From Providencia rettgeri (GTDB taxonomy: Bacteria; Pseudomonadota; Gammaproteobacteria; Enterobacterales; Enterobacteriaceae), in contig NZ_CP163512.1 in NCBI RefSeq assembly GCF_041075285.1, positions 868,001 to 932,000 on the forward strand: a stretch of DNA of 64,000 bases, written 5' to 3'. Below the pieces are notes generated by a model. It saw only the letters and a program-made list of their open reading frames with translations, made no database searches and had not been told where the DNA came from. The stretch's first letter is position 1. Each line of letters starts with the position of its first letter. Positions 9,691-21,060 of the stretch are shown one piece after another. The position numbers and the translations under genes are program-made.

Positions 9691-9951
9691 TTAAATTTTG
9701 TCTGCATGGTGGATAGCGACAAATTTATCCCACAGTTGTTCTTCGGTTTCAATGTGCTGCGGATCAGTGATAATCGTATTCGTGATAGGGCATACTGACT
9801 GGCAAGTCGGTTTATCGTAGTGCCCAACACACTCGGTACATAATGTTGAGTCAATTTCATAAATTTCTGCGCCCATAAAAATTGCATCGTTAGGGCATTC
9901 AGGTTCACACATATCACAATTGATACATTTTTTAGTAATTAATAGTGCCAT
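9691..9951 (-). CDS. yfhL: YfhL-type 2[4Fe-4S] ferredoxin
   Basis: Small electron carrier of the Alvin-type ferredoxin group. The 86 residues hold two clusters of Cys ligands: CINCDMCEPECP near the N-terminus and CTECVGHYDKPTCQSVCP, with the extra spacing in the second motif that marks this group. The C-terminal extension ends LWDKFVAIHHADKI. It is convergent with acpS, as in E. coli. Its physiological partner is not known from the sequence. Confidence 0.93.
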   Translation of the reverse strand: MALLITKKCINCDMCEPECPNDAIFMGAEIYEIDSTLCTECVGHYDKPTCQSVCPITNTIITDPQHIETEEQLWDKFVAIHHADKI

Positions 9952-10209
9952 TTTTATCAGTCAAATATGTTTTCATATAATTTTATTAGTGCTAATTCTA
10001 CACTGAATTTTATAAATTAAATAGGTAATTATGATACAAATTGTTAGCTATTAGACAAAGGAAGGATGTTAATAATATGTTTTTAAATTTACCAAAATTT
10101 GATGGTTTAATTGTATTTTCTTGGAGGATTTAAGCCTGGTTATTGAATTTTAAATAAGAGCCTAAATAAGACCCTTATTTAAATTATTTTTAACGAGGTG
10201 TAAATAATA

Positions 10210-10659
10210 TTATACTATAGTATAGTTATGAATTCTCCAACGTTTATCCTTCTCTGATTGGCTGTATATATGTATAAGCCCATTAGCGACATATAAGGTT
10301 GCTGACTGAATGGTATCTCCAACAGCAAAGTCATCAACATAGACTAATTGTATGCCAGCTTTATCGTCAATTTGGTATAGTTCAACGATTTTATCATTTA
10401 AATTGTAACCGTATAAATATTGCTTATTTTGTGTAACGTCGTAAAAGGCTTGAATATTACTCAAATAGCTTCGTAATCTTCCTTTTTGTACCGGGGCATT
10501 GGCTTCAATTTTACCAGTGTCTGTCATACTATAAACAATATAGCTTGTGTCTTTTGAATGGCCCAAAAAATAAGTGCGTTTAGCGGCGCTAAATATCATC
10601 GTTGTTGGATAAAATTCGTCAAAAGAGCTGTCTTGTATTAACTTTCTAATAATAGCCAT
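10210..10659 (-). CDS. Orphan protein with propeller-like repeats
   Basis: I do not recognise this 149-residue protein. It has no signal peptide or membrane segment. Three stretches of roughly 45 residues share a pattern of short hydrophobic strands with Tyr (RTYFLGHSKDTSYIVYSM, KQYLYGYNLNDKIVELYQI, LIHIYSQSEKDKRWRIHNY), which suggests a beta-propeller- or beta-trefoil-like fold or a fragment of one. The start has a usable ribosome site (AGGAATC, 7 bases). The surrounding 9952-10857 stretch is very AT-rich, which suggests acquired DNA. It stands alone between yfhL and leuE. Confidence 0.6.
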   Translation of the reverse strand: MAIIRKLIQDSSFDEFYPTTMIFSAAKRTYFLGHSKDTSYIVYSMTDTGKIEANAPVQKGRLRSYLSNIQAFYDVTQNKQYLYGYNLNDKIVELYQIDDKAGIQLVYVDDFAVGDTIQSATLYVANGLIHIYSQSEKDKRWRIHNYTIV

Positions 10660-10857
10660 ATATGATTCCTATTAGTATATAAAATATAGATAACGAAATT
10701 CGGAATTAATAATATTTAAATAAATTAAGTTTAAAAATAACCTTTATTATTAGTTTATTTCATATGTATAAATAAAAAAGAAACAATAAATAGAATAGAT
10801 ATTCACAAAGATAGAAAGTTATGATAGTAATAATGAAAAACATAAAGGAACGCAAAC

Positions 10858-11502
10858 ATGTTCGAAAATCTCGGAGTTCTTAACTTCTGGACTTACCTCG
10901 CAGGGCTTATTTTTATTATTATTGTGCCAGGACCTAATTCGATTTATGTGCTCAAAACCAGTACTTCCAGTGGTGCTCGGTTTGGCTATCGAGCTGCGTT
11001 AGGGGTATTTACAGGTGATGCCATATTGGTTTTTTTATCTTTTATTGGTGTCGCGTCAGTGATCAAAGCTTCACCAACGCTTTTTATGATTGTTCGCTAT
11101 CTTGGTGCGGCATATCTTTTATATCTCGGTTGTAAAATTTTATATAGCACATTGAAACGCAAGTCACAGGCTGAGGGGGAAGGCGCTACAGTCAGCTTAA
11201 AGTCTGAAAATCATTTTTTTCGTGCTTTAGCGTTAAGCCTGACAAATCCGAAAGCAATTTTGTTTTATATTTCGTTTTTTATTCAGTTTGTTGACTTTAA
11301 CTACGAGAATGCGTGGGTACCTTATTTAGTCCTTGCGACAATTTTGGAGCTAGTGAGCTTCTTATATCTTAGCGTACTTATTTTTAGTGGTTATCTGATT
11401 GCTAAATTTTTACGGGAGAAAAAGATCCTCGCTAAACTGGGTAATTGTACCGTTGGTGCCTTTTTTATGGGGTTTGCGGCAAAACTTGCCTTGAGTAATT
11501 AG
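10858..11502 (+). CDS. leuE: LeuE-like amino-acid exporter (LysE/RhtB family)
   Basis: Inner-membrane exporter. In E. coli LeuE exports leucine and related amino acids. The 214 residues match the family in length, with six hydrophobic segments, the family signature IIIVPGPNSIYVLKTS near residue 20, RYLGAAYLLYLGCKILY, and SLTNPKAILFYISFFIQF. It resembles E. coli LeuE along its whole length. It has a good ribosome site (AAAGGA) and stands alone. Substrate is by family only. Confidence 0.85.
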   Translation: MFENLGVLNFWTYLAGLIFIIIVPGPNSIYVLKTSTSSGARFGYRAALGVFTGDAILVFLSFIGVASVIKASPTLFMIVRYLGAAYLLYLGCKILYSTLKRKSQAEGEGATVSLKSENHFFRALALSLTNPKAILFYISFFIQFVDFNYENAWVPYLVLATILELVSFLYLSVLIFSGYLIAKFLREKKILAKLGNCTVGAFFMGFAAKLALSN

Positions 11503-11511
11503 TCTGTATAG

Positions 11512-12087
<576 letters not shown>

Positions 12088-12114
12088 CGCCTTGGCAGGT
12101 TATTCAAAGGAGCA

Positions 12115-13770
12115 TTACGGTTTTTTAAACGGGGGGATGACCGGTGGTTCTCTATCCGTTTTTGTCCCTTGCTGGTCAGGATGTAATGAAATCAAGTATT
12201 GACCGAGTGACATTTTTGTTTCTTCACTGCTCTTTTGAGGTGATTTCGCTGAATCTATCTCCTCTAAATGGCTCATATTGGTTTGTTCCGGTAGGGGAGA
12301 TTGGTTTTCAATGAGTTTAGTATTGTTTTCTTTTAGGTTTTCAGGCAAAACCAAATAGGTTAAAGATTGCTGAGCGATATCCAGCGCATGTTGTTTACGT
12401 TCTTGCGTTTGCAAGTATCCCACAAGGCTTTGATGATACCGGCGAATATTTTCCACATAACGATAAGCTTCATGCCCACGTGCATAGCCATAAGTAAGCT
12501 GCGAATAATATTTTTGCTGGGTTAGTAGTGGAAGACGCGCTTTAACATCGAGCCATCTGTCTGGATCACCACCTAGCATTTGAGTGAGCTTTCTCACATC
12601 TAACATATGCCCGTATCCCATATTATAAGCGGACAGAGCAAACCAAATGCGGTCATCTTCTGCAATTGTTTCAGGCAGTTTATCCATAATATAAGCAATA
12701 TATGCCGCACCACCTTTAATGCTTTCTTCTGCATCTAACCTATCAGCGATCCCCATTGTGGCGGCAGTGGGTTTAGTTAACATCATTAAACCGCGAACTC
12801 CAGTTGGGGAGGTGGCAAGGGGATCCCAGTGGGACTCTTGCCATGCAATAGCAGCCAGCAGTTTCCAATCAATGACATCAGCATACTTTTCAAATAAAGG
12901 CTGATATTCAGGAAGCTTATTATCAATCGCTTTGATAAAGGCCATCGTATCGAAATAATCGAACGATTCCACATGACTAAAATATTTTTCATTCAGGCGG
13001 GCCAATAGCTCTGATTCATTACTTTGATTAAAAAAATCAAGCAGAGCCGCATCTAAACTGTTTTCTTGCCCACGTCGCATATACCAAGTGACAGCATGAT
13101 CATCGAGTAAATCAAACGCGACAGCAATTTGCGGGTGAATCCGTTGCTGTAGAGCAACAGCGATAGAGTCTTCGAGGGTATAGTCGATTTCACCTTCTGC
13201 GAGCATTTCAAGAATTTGATTTGTATTGTATTTAGATGTCTCTTCCCATTTTAAGTTTGGATATTCTTCAGCAAGCGCTTTTAAGGTACTGGCGTGGGCT
13301 GTCCCGGAGGTAACAAGCAGCTTCCCCTTGATATCATTAAATGATTTCGGGCGTGTAGTGCCTTTGCGATAAACCAATTGCTGAGTGACCGTTAGGTAGC
13401 TAGGGCCAGTTTTGGTTTTTGTTAATCGGTCTTTATTGTACAAAAGCCCAGCAACGGCAATGTCAGCATCGCCGTTTTCTAGGTCGATAAAAATTTGCTC
13501 GAATGTCGGGCGGATAGTGATCTTAAGTTTAACTCCTAGGTACGAAGCAAAGCCTTGAGCAAGTTCGTAGTCAAAACCACGAAGCTGTTTTTGCTCATCA
13601 ATATAGATAAGTGGCGAGCTGACGGCACTAATACGTAATTCACCTTGTGACAGTATGTGATTAATTTGTGAATCTTGCGTATTGGGCCAGCGGACATTAA
13701 AGCCGATGACCATTGAAGCCAGTAGCGCGATAACCACGATGATTAAGTAGTTAACTTTTAAGTTATTCAA
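12115..13770 (-). CDS. mltF: MltF, membrane-bound lytic transglycosylase F
   Basis: Cleaves the MurNAc-GlcNAc bond of peptidoglycan to give 1,6-anhydro ends. It has an N-terminal membrane anchor (residues 8-24), a solute-binding-protein-like domain (about 40-265) that regulates activity, and a C-terminal Slt domain (about 290-455). The catalytic Glu is in AIAWQESHWDP (residue 312), followed by GVRGLMMLT. At 551 residues it is some 30 longer than E. coli MltF; the extra part is a polar, probably disordered tail of about 90 residues after RYHQSLVGYLQTQ. It is divergent from purL, as in E. coli. Confidence 0.95.
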   Translation of the reverse strand: MNNLKVNYLIIVVIALLASMVIGFNVRWPNTQDSQINHILSQGELRISAVSSPLIYIDEQKQLRGFDYELAQGFASYLGVKLKITIRPTFEQIFIDLENGDADIAVAGLLYNKDRLTKTKTGPSYLTVTQQLVYRKGTTRPKSFNDIKGKLLVTSGTAHASTLKALAEEYPNLKWEETSKYNTNQILEMLAEGEIDYTLEDSIAVALQQRIHPQIAVAFDLLDDHAVTWYMRRGQENSLDAALLDFFNQSNESELLARLNEKYFSHVESFDYFDTMAFIKAIDNKLPEYQPLFEKYADVIDWKLLAAIAWQESHWDPLATSPTGVRGLMMLTKPTAATMGIADRLDAEESIKGGAAYIAYIMDKLPETIAEDDRIWFALSAYNMGYGHMLDVRKLTQMLGGDPDRWLDVKARLPLLTQQKYYSQLTYGYARGHEAYRYVENIRRYHQSLVGYLQTQERKQHALDIAQQSLTYLVLPENLKENNTKLIENQSPLPEQTNMSHLEEIDSAKSPQKSSEETKMSLGQYLISLHPDQQGTKTDREPPVIPPFKKP

Positions 13771-13942
13771 ATAATAATTTCTCGTGCAATCACTGGTGTT
13801 GTGTGGTGTCTAAAAAGAGTATGGCTAAGTAATGGTTATAATTCCAGTGGTTGGGTATTTTGCTCAACAATTATGATCGGTGCAACCTATATTATCGTAT
13901 TTAGCACATAATAATATTTAACTAATCGCTTTATTTTTAATC

Positions 13943-13958
13943 ACGCAAACGGTTTCGT
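13943..13958 (+). promoter_or_regulatory. PurR operator upstream of purL
   Basis: ACGCAAACGGTTTCGT differs at one base from the E. coli PurR consensus ACGCAAACGTTTTCGT. It lies 85 bases before the purL start, where the E. coli purL operator is also found. Repression by PurR with guanine or hypoxanthine is expected. Confidence 0.85.
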
Positions 13959-14042
13959 ATTGATGAACATTACTCTATAATGGGCTCCGGTTTCCCTGCT
14001 TTCGTGTTCAGGGCTGGCGTTTAAAAGAGAGAAATTAAGACT

Positions 14043-17000
14043 ATGGAAATTTTGCGTGGTTCACCTGCTCTATCAGCATTTCGTATTACCCGCCTTTTGG
14101 CGTTGTTTGCAGAGAAACAACTGCCTGTAACAGATATCTATGCTGAATATATGCACTTTGCTGAGCTATCAGCGCCGTTAAGTGATAGCGAGCAAGGTAA
14201 ACTGAGCAGTTTGTTAAAATATGGCCCATCCCTGGCAGAGCATGACCCATTCGGTAAACTTATTTTAGTCACCCCTCGTCCGGGTACAATTTCTCCTTGG
14301 TCATCTAAAGCAACGGATATTGCTCACAATTGTGGTCTGACTCAAGTTAAACGCATTGAACGCGGTATTGCCTACTATGTTCAGGGGGATTCATTAACGC
14401 AAGGGCAGTGGCATGAAGTGATAGCGCAGTTACACGACCGTATGATGGAATCAATTTTTTCATCTTTTGAACAAGCAGAGGCCTTGTTTGTGCATCAGCA
14501 GCCTGCACCGATGAAAACCATTGATATTATCAATGGCGGACGTAATGCACTGGTAGCGGCAAATAAAGAAATGGGCTTGGCGTTAGCCGATGACGAAATT
14601 GACTATCTACAAGCCGCCTTTACAGGTCTAAAACGTAATCCAACAGACGTTGAATTGTATATGTTTGCTCAAGCGAACTCTGAGCACTGCCGTCACAAAA
14701 TCTTTAATGCGGATTGGGTGATCGATGGTCAAGAACAGCCAAAATCGCTGTTTAAAATGATCAAAAATACGTTTGAAAAAACACCAGATCACGTCTTATC
14801 TGCTTATAAAGATAATGCAGCGGTGATGGAAGGCTCTTCTGTTGGTCGTTTCTTCCCTGAGCCAGAAGGGCGTACGTACCGCTATCATCAAGAAGATGCT
14901 CATATTTTAATGAAAGTGGAAACTCATAACCACCCAACAGCAATTTCCCCGTGGCCTGGCGCTGCAACGGGTTCTGGTGGCGAAATTCGTGATGAAGGTG
15001 CCACTGGTCGAGGTGCTAAGCCAAAAGCTGGATTGGTGGGTTTTTCCGTCTCTAACCTACGAATTCCCGGTTTTGAACAGCCTTGGGAAGAAGACTTTGG
15101 TAAGCCAGAACGTATTGTTACCGCGCTAGATATCATGATGGAAGGCCCTTTGGGCGGAGCCGCGTTTAATAATGAGTTTGGTCGTCCTGCACTTTTGGGT
15201 TACTTCCGCACCTATGAAGAAAAAGTGAATAGTCATAATGGCGAAGAATTACGCGGTTATCACAAGCCAATTATGCTAGCGGGGGGGATTGGTAATATTC
15301 GAGCCGATCACGTACAAAAAGGCGAGATCCCAGTGGGTGCGAAACTGATCGTGCTCGGTGGTCCATCAATGAACATTGGTTTAGGCGGTGGTGCAGCATC
15401 ATCAATGGCATCAGGTCAGTCAGACGCAGATTTAGATTTTGCGTCAGTACAGCGTGATAACGCAGAAATGGAACGTCGCTGCCAAGAGGTGATCGACAGA
15501 TGTTGGCAACTAGGGGACGATAACCCTATTTTGTTTATTCATGATGTTGGTGCTGGTGGTCTATCCAACGCGATGCCGGAGCTCGTGAGTGATGGTGGTC
15601 GTGGCGGTCGTTTTGAATTGCGCAAAATTTTGAACGACGAACCGGGTATGAGCCCGTTAGAGGTGTGGTGCAACGAGTCTCAAGAGCGTTATGTGATGGC
15701 AGTTGCCCCTGAGCAACTGGATATGTTTACTGCGATTTGTGAACGAGAACGCGCGCCGTTTGCCGTGATTGGTGAAGCGACAGAAGCGCGTCATTTAACC
15801 TTAAATGATGCGCACTTCAATAATCAACCGATTGATATGCCACTGGATGTATTACTGGGTAAAACGCCAAAAATGCTGCGTGATGTGAAAACCCTCAAAG
15901 CAGCACCTGATGCATTAGACAGAACGGCCATCAATTTAAATGAAGCGGTTAAACGGGTTTTACATTTACCCGCAGTGGCAGAGAAAACCTTTCTGATCAC
16001 CATTGGTGACCGCACTGTAACCGGTATGGTTGCCCGTGATCAAATGGTCGGCCCTTGGCAAATTCCCGTTGCTGACTGTGCGGTGACAACGGCGAGTTTA
16101 GATAGCTATTATGGCGAATCCATGTCAATTGGTGAAAGAACGCCAGTGGCATTAGTTGATTTTGCTGCATCTGCTCGTATGGCTGTAGGTGAAGCACTGA
16201 CTAACCTTGCGTGTTCTTACGTACAAGATCTTAAGCGCGTGAAACTATCAGCAAACTGGATGGCTGCAGCAGGTCACCCTGGGGAAGATGCTGGATTATA
16301 TGAGGCAGTAAAAGCGGTAGGTGAAGAGCTGTGCCCAGCACTGGGGTTAACTATCCCAGTGGGGAAAGACTCTATGTCAATGAAAACGCGTTGGCAGCAA
16401 AATGGCGAAGAGCGAGAAATGACATCTCCGTTATCATTGGTGATCAGTGCATTCGGACGTGTTGAAGACGTTCGTTTAACAGTAACACCTGAATTAAAAA
16501 CAGTAGAAGATAATGCTCTGTTATTAATTGACTTGGGTGAAGGACAAAATGCTTTAGGCGGTTCGGCTCTCGCACAGGTTTACCGTCAATTAGGCAATAA
16601 AGCACCGGATGTACATAGCCCTGAGCGTTTACTCGGTTTCTTTAATACCATTCAAAAACTATTATCTGAGCAAAAATTATTGGCTTACCATGACCGTTCA
16701 GACGGTGGTTTGTTCGTTACATTAGCCGAAATGGCATTTGCTGGTCATTGCGGAATATCGGTCGATATCAGTTCATTTGATGAGGATACTTTAGCGGCAT
16801 TATTCAACGAAGAATTAGGTGCGGTGATCCAAATCAATGGCGCAGATAGAACTTACGTTGAAGCGTGTTTTGCAGAAGCAGGGTTAGCTCATTGCGTTCA
16901 TTATTTAGGTGCAGCTATTCATGACGATATTGTGATCATTAATAGCCGTGATACGGTGGTTTATCGTGAATCACGCAGCTTACTGCGCCAATGGTGGGCA

Positions 17001-17930
17001 GAGACCACATGGCAGATGCAACGCCTGCGTGATAACGAAGTGTGCGCAGATGAAGAGCACTCCATGAAGCAAGATAACCAAGATCCCGGCTTAAATGCTC
17101 ACTTAACTTACGATATTGAAGAGGATATTGCGGCTCCATTTATTTTATCCGGTGTGCGCCCAAAAGTTGCTGTGCTGCGTGAGCAAGGAGTTAACTCCCA
17201 CGTTGAGATGGCCGCGGCGTTTGACCGTGCCGGTTTTGATGCCGTTGACGTGCACATGAGCGATTTACTGGCGGGGCATTTATCTCTTGAACAATTCCAA
17301 ACGCTGGTGGCGTGTGGTGGCTTCTCTTATGGTGATGTCTTAGGTGCAGGGGAAGGTTGGGCTAAATCTATTCTGTTCAATAATCAAGTGCGCGATGAGT
17401 TTGCTGCATTTTTTAATCGCCCTGATACTTTATCTCTGGGGGTGTGTAACGGTTGTCAGATGATGTCTAACTTACATGAACTGATCCCTGGTGCAGAGTT
17501 CTGGCCTCGTTTTGTTCGTAACCGTTCAGAGCGCTTTGAGGCTCGTTTTAGTTTAGTGGAAATTGCCGATAGCCCATCTTTATTGCTGCAAGATATGGCA
17601 GGTTCTCGTATGGCGATTGCGGTTTCTCATGGTGAAGGGCAAGTGGAAACTCGCGCTACGGCGCACTTACAGCAATTAGAAGATAACGGCTTAGTGGCAA
17701 TGCGTTTCGTCAATAACTATGGGCAAGTGACGGAGCAATACCCTGCAAACCCGAACGGGTCGGTTAATGGTATCACATCAGTTACCTCAAAAGATGGTCG
17801 AGCAACTATTATGATGCCTCATCCAGAGCGTGTTTTCCGCACAGTGAGCAACTCTTGGCATCCAGAAACATGGGGTGAAGATAGTCCGTGGATGCGTATT
17901 TTCCGCAACGCACGTAAGCAATTAGGTTAA
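14043..17930 (+). CDS. purL: PurL, FGAM synthase
   Basis: Phosphoribosylformylglycinamidine synthase, the fourth step of purine synthesis: FGAR plus glutamine and ATP give FGAM. The 1295 residues equal the length of the large single-chain E. coli enzyme. An N-terminal PurS-like part, two PurM/AIRS-type halves (with [15 protein letters not shown] and [32 protein letters not shown] signatures, and a PVGKDSMSM block) and a C-terminal class-I glutamine amidotransferase are present. The amidotransferase Cys is in LGVCNGCQ and its His and Glu in MPHPERVF. It is transcribed alone. Confidence 0.98.
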   Translation: MEILRGSPALSAFRITRLLALFAEKQLPVTDIYAEYMHFAELSAPLSDSEQGKLSSLLKYGPSLAEHDPFGKLILVTPRPGTISPWSSKATDIAHNCGLTQVKRIERGIAYYVQGDSLTQGQWHEVIAQLHDRMMESIFSSFEQAEALFVHQQPAPMKTIDIINGGRNALVAANKEMGLALADDEIDYLQAAFTGLKRNPTDVELYMFAQANSEHCRHKIFNADWVIDGQEQPKSLFKMIKNTFEKTPDHVLSAYKDNAAVMEGSSVGRFFPEPEGRTYRYHQEDAHILMKVETHNHPTAISPWPGAATGSGGEIRDEGATGRGAKPKAGLVGFSVSNLRIPGFEQPWEEDFGKPERIVTALDIMMEGPLGGAAFNNEFGRPALLGYFRTYEEKVNSHNGEELRGYHKPIMLAGGIGNIRADHVQKGEIPVGAKLIVLGGPSMNIGLGGGAASSMASGQSDADLDFASVQRDNAEMERRCQEVIDRCWQLGDDNPILFIHDVGAGGLSNAMPELVSDGGRGGRFELRKILNDEPGMSPLEVWCNESQERYVMAVAPEQLDMFTAICERERAPFAVIGEATEARHLTLNDAHFNNQPIDMPLDVLLGKTPKMLRDVKTLKAAPDALDRTAINLNEAVKRVLHLPAVAEKTFLITIGDRTVTGMVARDQMVGPWQIPVADCAVTTASLDSYYGESMSIGERTPVALVDFAASARMAVGEALTNLACSYVQDLKRVKLSANWMAAAGHPGEDAGLYEAVKAVGEELCPALGLTIPVGKDSMSMKTRWQQNGEEREMTSPLSLVISAFGRVEDVRLTVTPELKTVEDNALLLIDLGEGQNALGGSALAQVYRQLGNKAPDVHSPERLLGFFNTIQKLLSEQKLLAYHDRSDGGLFVTLAEMAFAGHCGISVDISSFDEDTLAALFNEELGAVIQINGADRTYVEACFAEAGLAHCVHYLGAAIHDDIVIINSRDTVVYRESRSLLRQWWAETTWQMQRLRDNEVCADEEHSMKQDNQDPGLNAHLTYDIEEDIAAPFILSGVRPKVAVLREQGVNSHVEMAAAFDRAGFDAVDVHMSDLLAGHLSLEQFQTLVACGGFSYGDVLGAGEGWAKSILFNNQVRDEFAAFFNRPDTLSLGVCNGCQMMSNLHELIPGAEFWPRFVRNRSERFEARFSLVEIADSPSLLLQDMAGSRMAIAVSHGEGQVETRATAHLQQLEDNGLVAMRFVNNYGQVTEQYPANPNGSVNGITSVTSKDGRATIMMPHPERVFRTVSNSWHPETWGEDSPWMRIFRNARKQLG

Positions 17931-17951
17931 AAATTACCAAGTAATGGTGTA

Positions 17952-18006
17952 AACGAGCACTCTATCGTTATAAGTTGAAAATATAGCGGTAGGGTGTTCT
18001 TGTTTC
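17952..18006 (+). terminator. Terminator-like hairpin after purL
   Basis: GAGCACTCTATCG and CGGTAGGGTGTTC can pair with a few mismatches around an AT-rich loop, followed by TTGTTTC, about 20 bases past the purL stop. Beyond it (18007-18118) the sequence is AT-rich with nothing else recognisable. Confidence 0.5.
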
Positions 18007-18118
18007 TGCCAATTGCCTTTATTGATTAAGAGCTTTATATCAGCCTTTCTTATTTATCGTGTTATTGATGATTAATTGTTTATATAATAATTAATGTTAT
18101 CACAATCATTTCAATATT

Positions 18119-18195
18119 ATTTTATTAGGTATTTGCTTTGTAAATGAAATAGTCAATATATCAGAGTAACTTTTTTATCAGTTACCTAATAAAAT
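18119..18195. repeat. 13-bp perfect inverted repeat before the RTX-like gene
   Basis: ATTTTATTAGGTA (18119-18131) and TACCTAATAAAAT (18183-18195) are exact reverse complements separated by 51 bases, and end 79 bases before the start codon. They could fold in the leader mRNA, be a paired regulator site, or mark the edge of inserted DNA. Nothing in the window repeats this motif elsewhere. Confidence 0.6.
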
Positions 18196-18274
18196 GCTAA
18201 ATTCAATGATGGAGATGAATTTTAATATTAATAAAATTCAATTTAAATAAAATGGATTTGGCGAGGAATAGATT

Positions 18275-20938
18275 TTGAGTTTAACAAGGAAGCTAAAGAA
18301 TAGCTTATTTTCGAATGATAATTATACTGAATATTTAAAAAACAATGAAACCATAACGCTTTCTCTAATAGAGGTAAATGACGGCTTTTATTTAGTTTCT
18401 GATAGTGAAAAAGAAACAATTCCATTAAAGAAACAGGATGGAACCTCAAAAACTATCAATTTAATGAATAATCCTATAAAACCTGATAATATAAAAAGTA
18501 ATGAAATTAAGCTAGAAAGTACCAATAATGTCATCTTAAATAGTCATATTAAATCCAAATTTATCTTAAAAGGGAATAGAAAGGATAATGTTTTAGATGC
18601 TGGCGCAGCAAAAGCTTCTATTAATGGGTATGGTGGGAATGACCATCTTGTGATTAGTTCCGGTGTGGCAAGAGGTGGAGATGGCGATGATAATTATTAT
18701 TTACGCCGCTATCAATGGGAAAATATTAAACATAATAATGTAACTAGGTTGAATGCAAGAATTGTGGAAACATCTAAAGGGAAAAGTGAAGTCCACCTAG
18801 GCTATTCGTTAAAAGAAATAGATAGTGTTAGTCAAGTAGGTAATGACTTACTGATAACTATTAAGGCAAAGTCACCTTATAATAAATCTGATACGTTAGA
18901 ATTAAAATTGACGTTGAAAAATAGTTATCAAGATCATTTGATAGGTAAAGCGATAAAACACCATTATCAGCTCTATACACAGGATGGATTTAGTTTAACC
19001 CCTATTTTAAAAAATAATAGTTACATGGAAGACATGCAAAAATTGTATGAAATAACTTATTTGCAAGATTCCGATTATGCTCAGAGGGATGCAAGTGATA
19101 GTGTTCGGATTCATAAAGAAAATAATTATATAGTTATTAATAATCAGGGCTATACTCCTCCGATATGGGGAGAGTTTAACTTTAATGGGGATATTACAAA
19201 TCTTACTTATTTTGGAAGCAAAAGTGATGATATTTTAACTATGCTTAATAGAAATAGCTATATTATGGCAACTGGTGGGAATGATATCTATCAATTAAAA
19301 CCAAATGAACTTAGGCAGTCAAAATTAACAGTTGATCTGAGTAAAATAGAAGAAAAATCTGCCAATGGAAATAGTATTATCATAAAAATCCCTGACGCAT
19401 ATGGGTGTGATTTATATGCCGATGGTCAATCTGTCTACTTTAAAAATAATTTTGGTGATAAAATAACAAATATAAAGTTTATTAATTATGAAAATAGCAA
19501 GTGTAACGCTGTATATATAAAAGATGCTAATGAGAATTTATTTGAAATTAAATTGAGAACAGAAGGGCACAAGATAGTTGATGATAATATAGCTAACTTA
19601 TTGACCTCTGAATCTGATGACGTTCATCTTCTATCGGGGCGGCGGTATCCCGATATGATAATTGATACATTAGCAGGTGATGATAATATTGAGGAATATA
19701 GTGGAATTGGTATAATTGTTAATTCAGGAAGTGGTAATGATAAAATTAAAGTAACGACAGGTGTGAATGTTTTTTATGGTGGAGATGGCGATAATGTTAT
19801 AGAAGGGGGAAATCAAGGAGATTTATTATTGTCAGATTTAGGAAATGATAAATTAAATGGAAAAAAGGGGAATGACCATTATATTGTTGATGGTTCAATA
19901 GGCTCTGGAACAACGGTTATAAATGATAAATATGGTATTAATAACATTCATTTAATGCACTTTAATAAAAATTATGTTATAAAAAAAGAAAGCGGATTCA
20001 GTTATCGGGTATACGGTTCTAAATCAAATTTGCGTGAGGTGAAAATAAAAATAATTCCATCTGATAAGGAAAATAAAAATTACATTCACCATTATGATAC
20101 TCTTCCACACCATATTCCTAATGATGTAAAAGAAAGCATGAGCCATATGGTAAGGTATTTGGCAGAGCATAAACAATATTGGAAAAGAGAGCAATCATTA
20201 TTGCCTTGGCAGCCCATGTATGCCTTTAAAGGTTTTTTTAAAAACACCTCATATGATTTTATAGATTTATCTAAACCGAAAGTTAATATTTCACAAGGTT
20301 TTTCTTTTAAACAACTTGTCATTGACTTAAAAGGTAATTCGGTTGATTTAATTGATAACAGTGGTCATGGGCGATTTTATAAAACAGAAATAGGAACTGG
20401 AAAAATTTTAATACCCCGTTTTTCTAGGAGTAATAATGTATTATATGCAGGGAAAGGGCATGCTGAGCTAGCTGGAGGTGGTGGGGACGATGTTTTCATC
20501 ATCAATGGAAGTAATAGTAAAGTCAGTGATAAAAAAGGCGATAATATTTTTATTATCGATGGTGGTGTTAGGGGTAGAAGTTCTATACGTTATGGCGATG
20601 GGAATAATGAAATACATTTAATTAGTTTTAATAAAACGCCAACTATAGTAAAAACGGATAATAACAAAAAAGAAATTCAATATATTTATCAATCGAAATC
20701 GGGCTATAAAGCGAAAATTATTCAGGGTGATGGATTGCCAGAGCCAACAGTTATTCATCATAACTTATTACCTGGATTGCGTGACCATACTACACAGCAA
20801 AAACTCGAATATTTGGGGAATGCACTTGCAGCCATGCGTTTACAGGATGAATACAATAGCCTTGGTATTACTGAAATAAAACAAGCATGGGATCCTGCTA
20901 GCATTGTGAGAGTATTTATGGGTAAAGGAACAGGGTAA
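18275..20938 (+). CDS. RTX-like repeat protein, function unknown
   Basis: An 887-residue protein with scattered, partly degenerate glycine-aspartate nonapeptide repeats of the Ca-binding RTX type: GGNDHLVISSG and RGGDGDDNYYL (about 119-143), a longer run near 455-550 (GDDNI, GSGNDKI, YGGDGDNVIEGG, NDKLNGKKGNDHYIV), and GGGGDDVFII plus GDGNNEIHLI (about 730-790). Start is TTG at 18275 with GAGGA 7 bases upstream; no signal peptide. No HlyB/HlyD/TolC-type exporter, acyltransferase, protease or lipase motif is visible nearby. AT-rich codon use differs from purL, which suggests transfer. A secreted adhesin, S-layer-like protein or toxin piece are all possible. Confidence 0.7.
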   Translation: MSLTRKLKNSLFSNDNYTEYLKNNETITLSLIEVNDGFYLVSDSEKETIPLKKQDGTSKTINLMNNPIKPDNIKSNEIKLESTNNVILNSHIKSKFILKGNRKDNVLDAGAAKASINGYGGNDHLVISSGVARGGDGDDNYYLRRYQWENIKHNNVTRLNARIVETSKGKSEVHLGYSLKEIDSVSQVGNDLLITIKAKSPYNKSDTLELKLTLKNSYQDHLIGKAIKHHYQLYTQDGFSLTPILKNNSYMEDMQKLYEITYLQDSDYAQRDASDSVRIHKENNYIVINNQGYTPPIWGEFNFNGDITNLTYFGSKSDDILTMLNRNSYIMATGGNDIYQLKPNELRQSKLTVDLSKIEEKSANGNSIIIKIPDAYGCDLYADGQSVYFKNNFGDKITNIKFINYENSKCNAVYIKDANENLFEIKLRTEGHKIVDDNIANLLTSESDDVHLLSGRRYPDMIIDTLAGDDNIEEYSGIGIIVNSGSGNDKIKVTTGVNVFYGGDGDNVIEGGNQGDLLLSDLGNDKLNGKKGNDHYIVDGSIGSGTTVINDKYGINNIHLMHFNKNYVIKKESGFSYRVYGSKSNLREVKIKIIPSDKENKNYIHHYDTLPHHIPNDVKESMSHMVRYLAEHKQYWKREQSLLPWQPMYAFKGFFKNTSYDFIDLSKPKVNISQGFSFKQLVIDLKGNSVDLIDNSGHGRFYKTEIGTGKILIPRFSRSNNVLYAGKGHAELAGGGGDDVFIINGSNSKVSDKKGDNIFIIDGGVRGRSSIRYGDGNNEIHLISFNKTPTIVKTDNNKKEIQYIYQSKSGYKAKIIQGDGLPEPTVIHHNLLPGLRDHTTQQKLEYLGNALAAMRLQDEYNSLGITEIKQAWDPASIVRVFMGKGTG

Positions 20939-20997
20939 AATTTAATGGTAATGGTGGTTTTAAAGGCGGCTATTTTGTCTATGGGCTGATAATCTAA

Positions 20998-21043
20998 ATA
21001 CGATTTACCCTAAAAGTGAAGTTAATTTTAGGGCAAATCGTAT
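20998..21043. terminator. Bidirectional terminator between RTX-like gene and ulaD
   Basis: An 18-bp stem (arms 20998-21015 and 21026-21043, one mismatch) with a 10-base loop. The arms end in AAAA/TTTT next to the loop. It sits between two convergent stop codons and can end transcripts from both sides. Confidence 0.7.
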
Positions 21044-21060
21044 GGTGAGCTTATAACATT

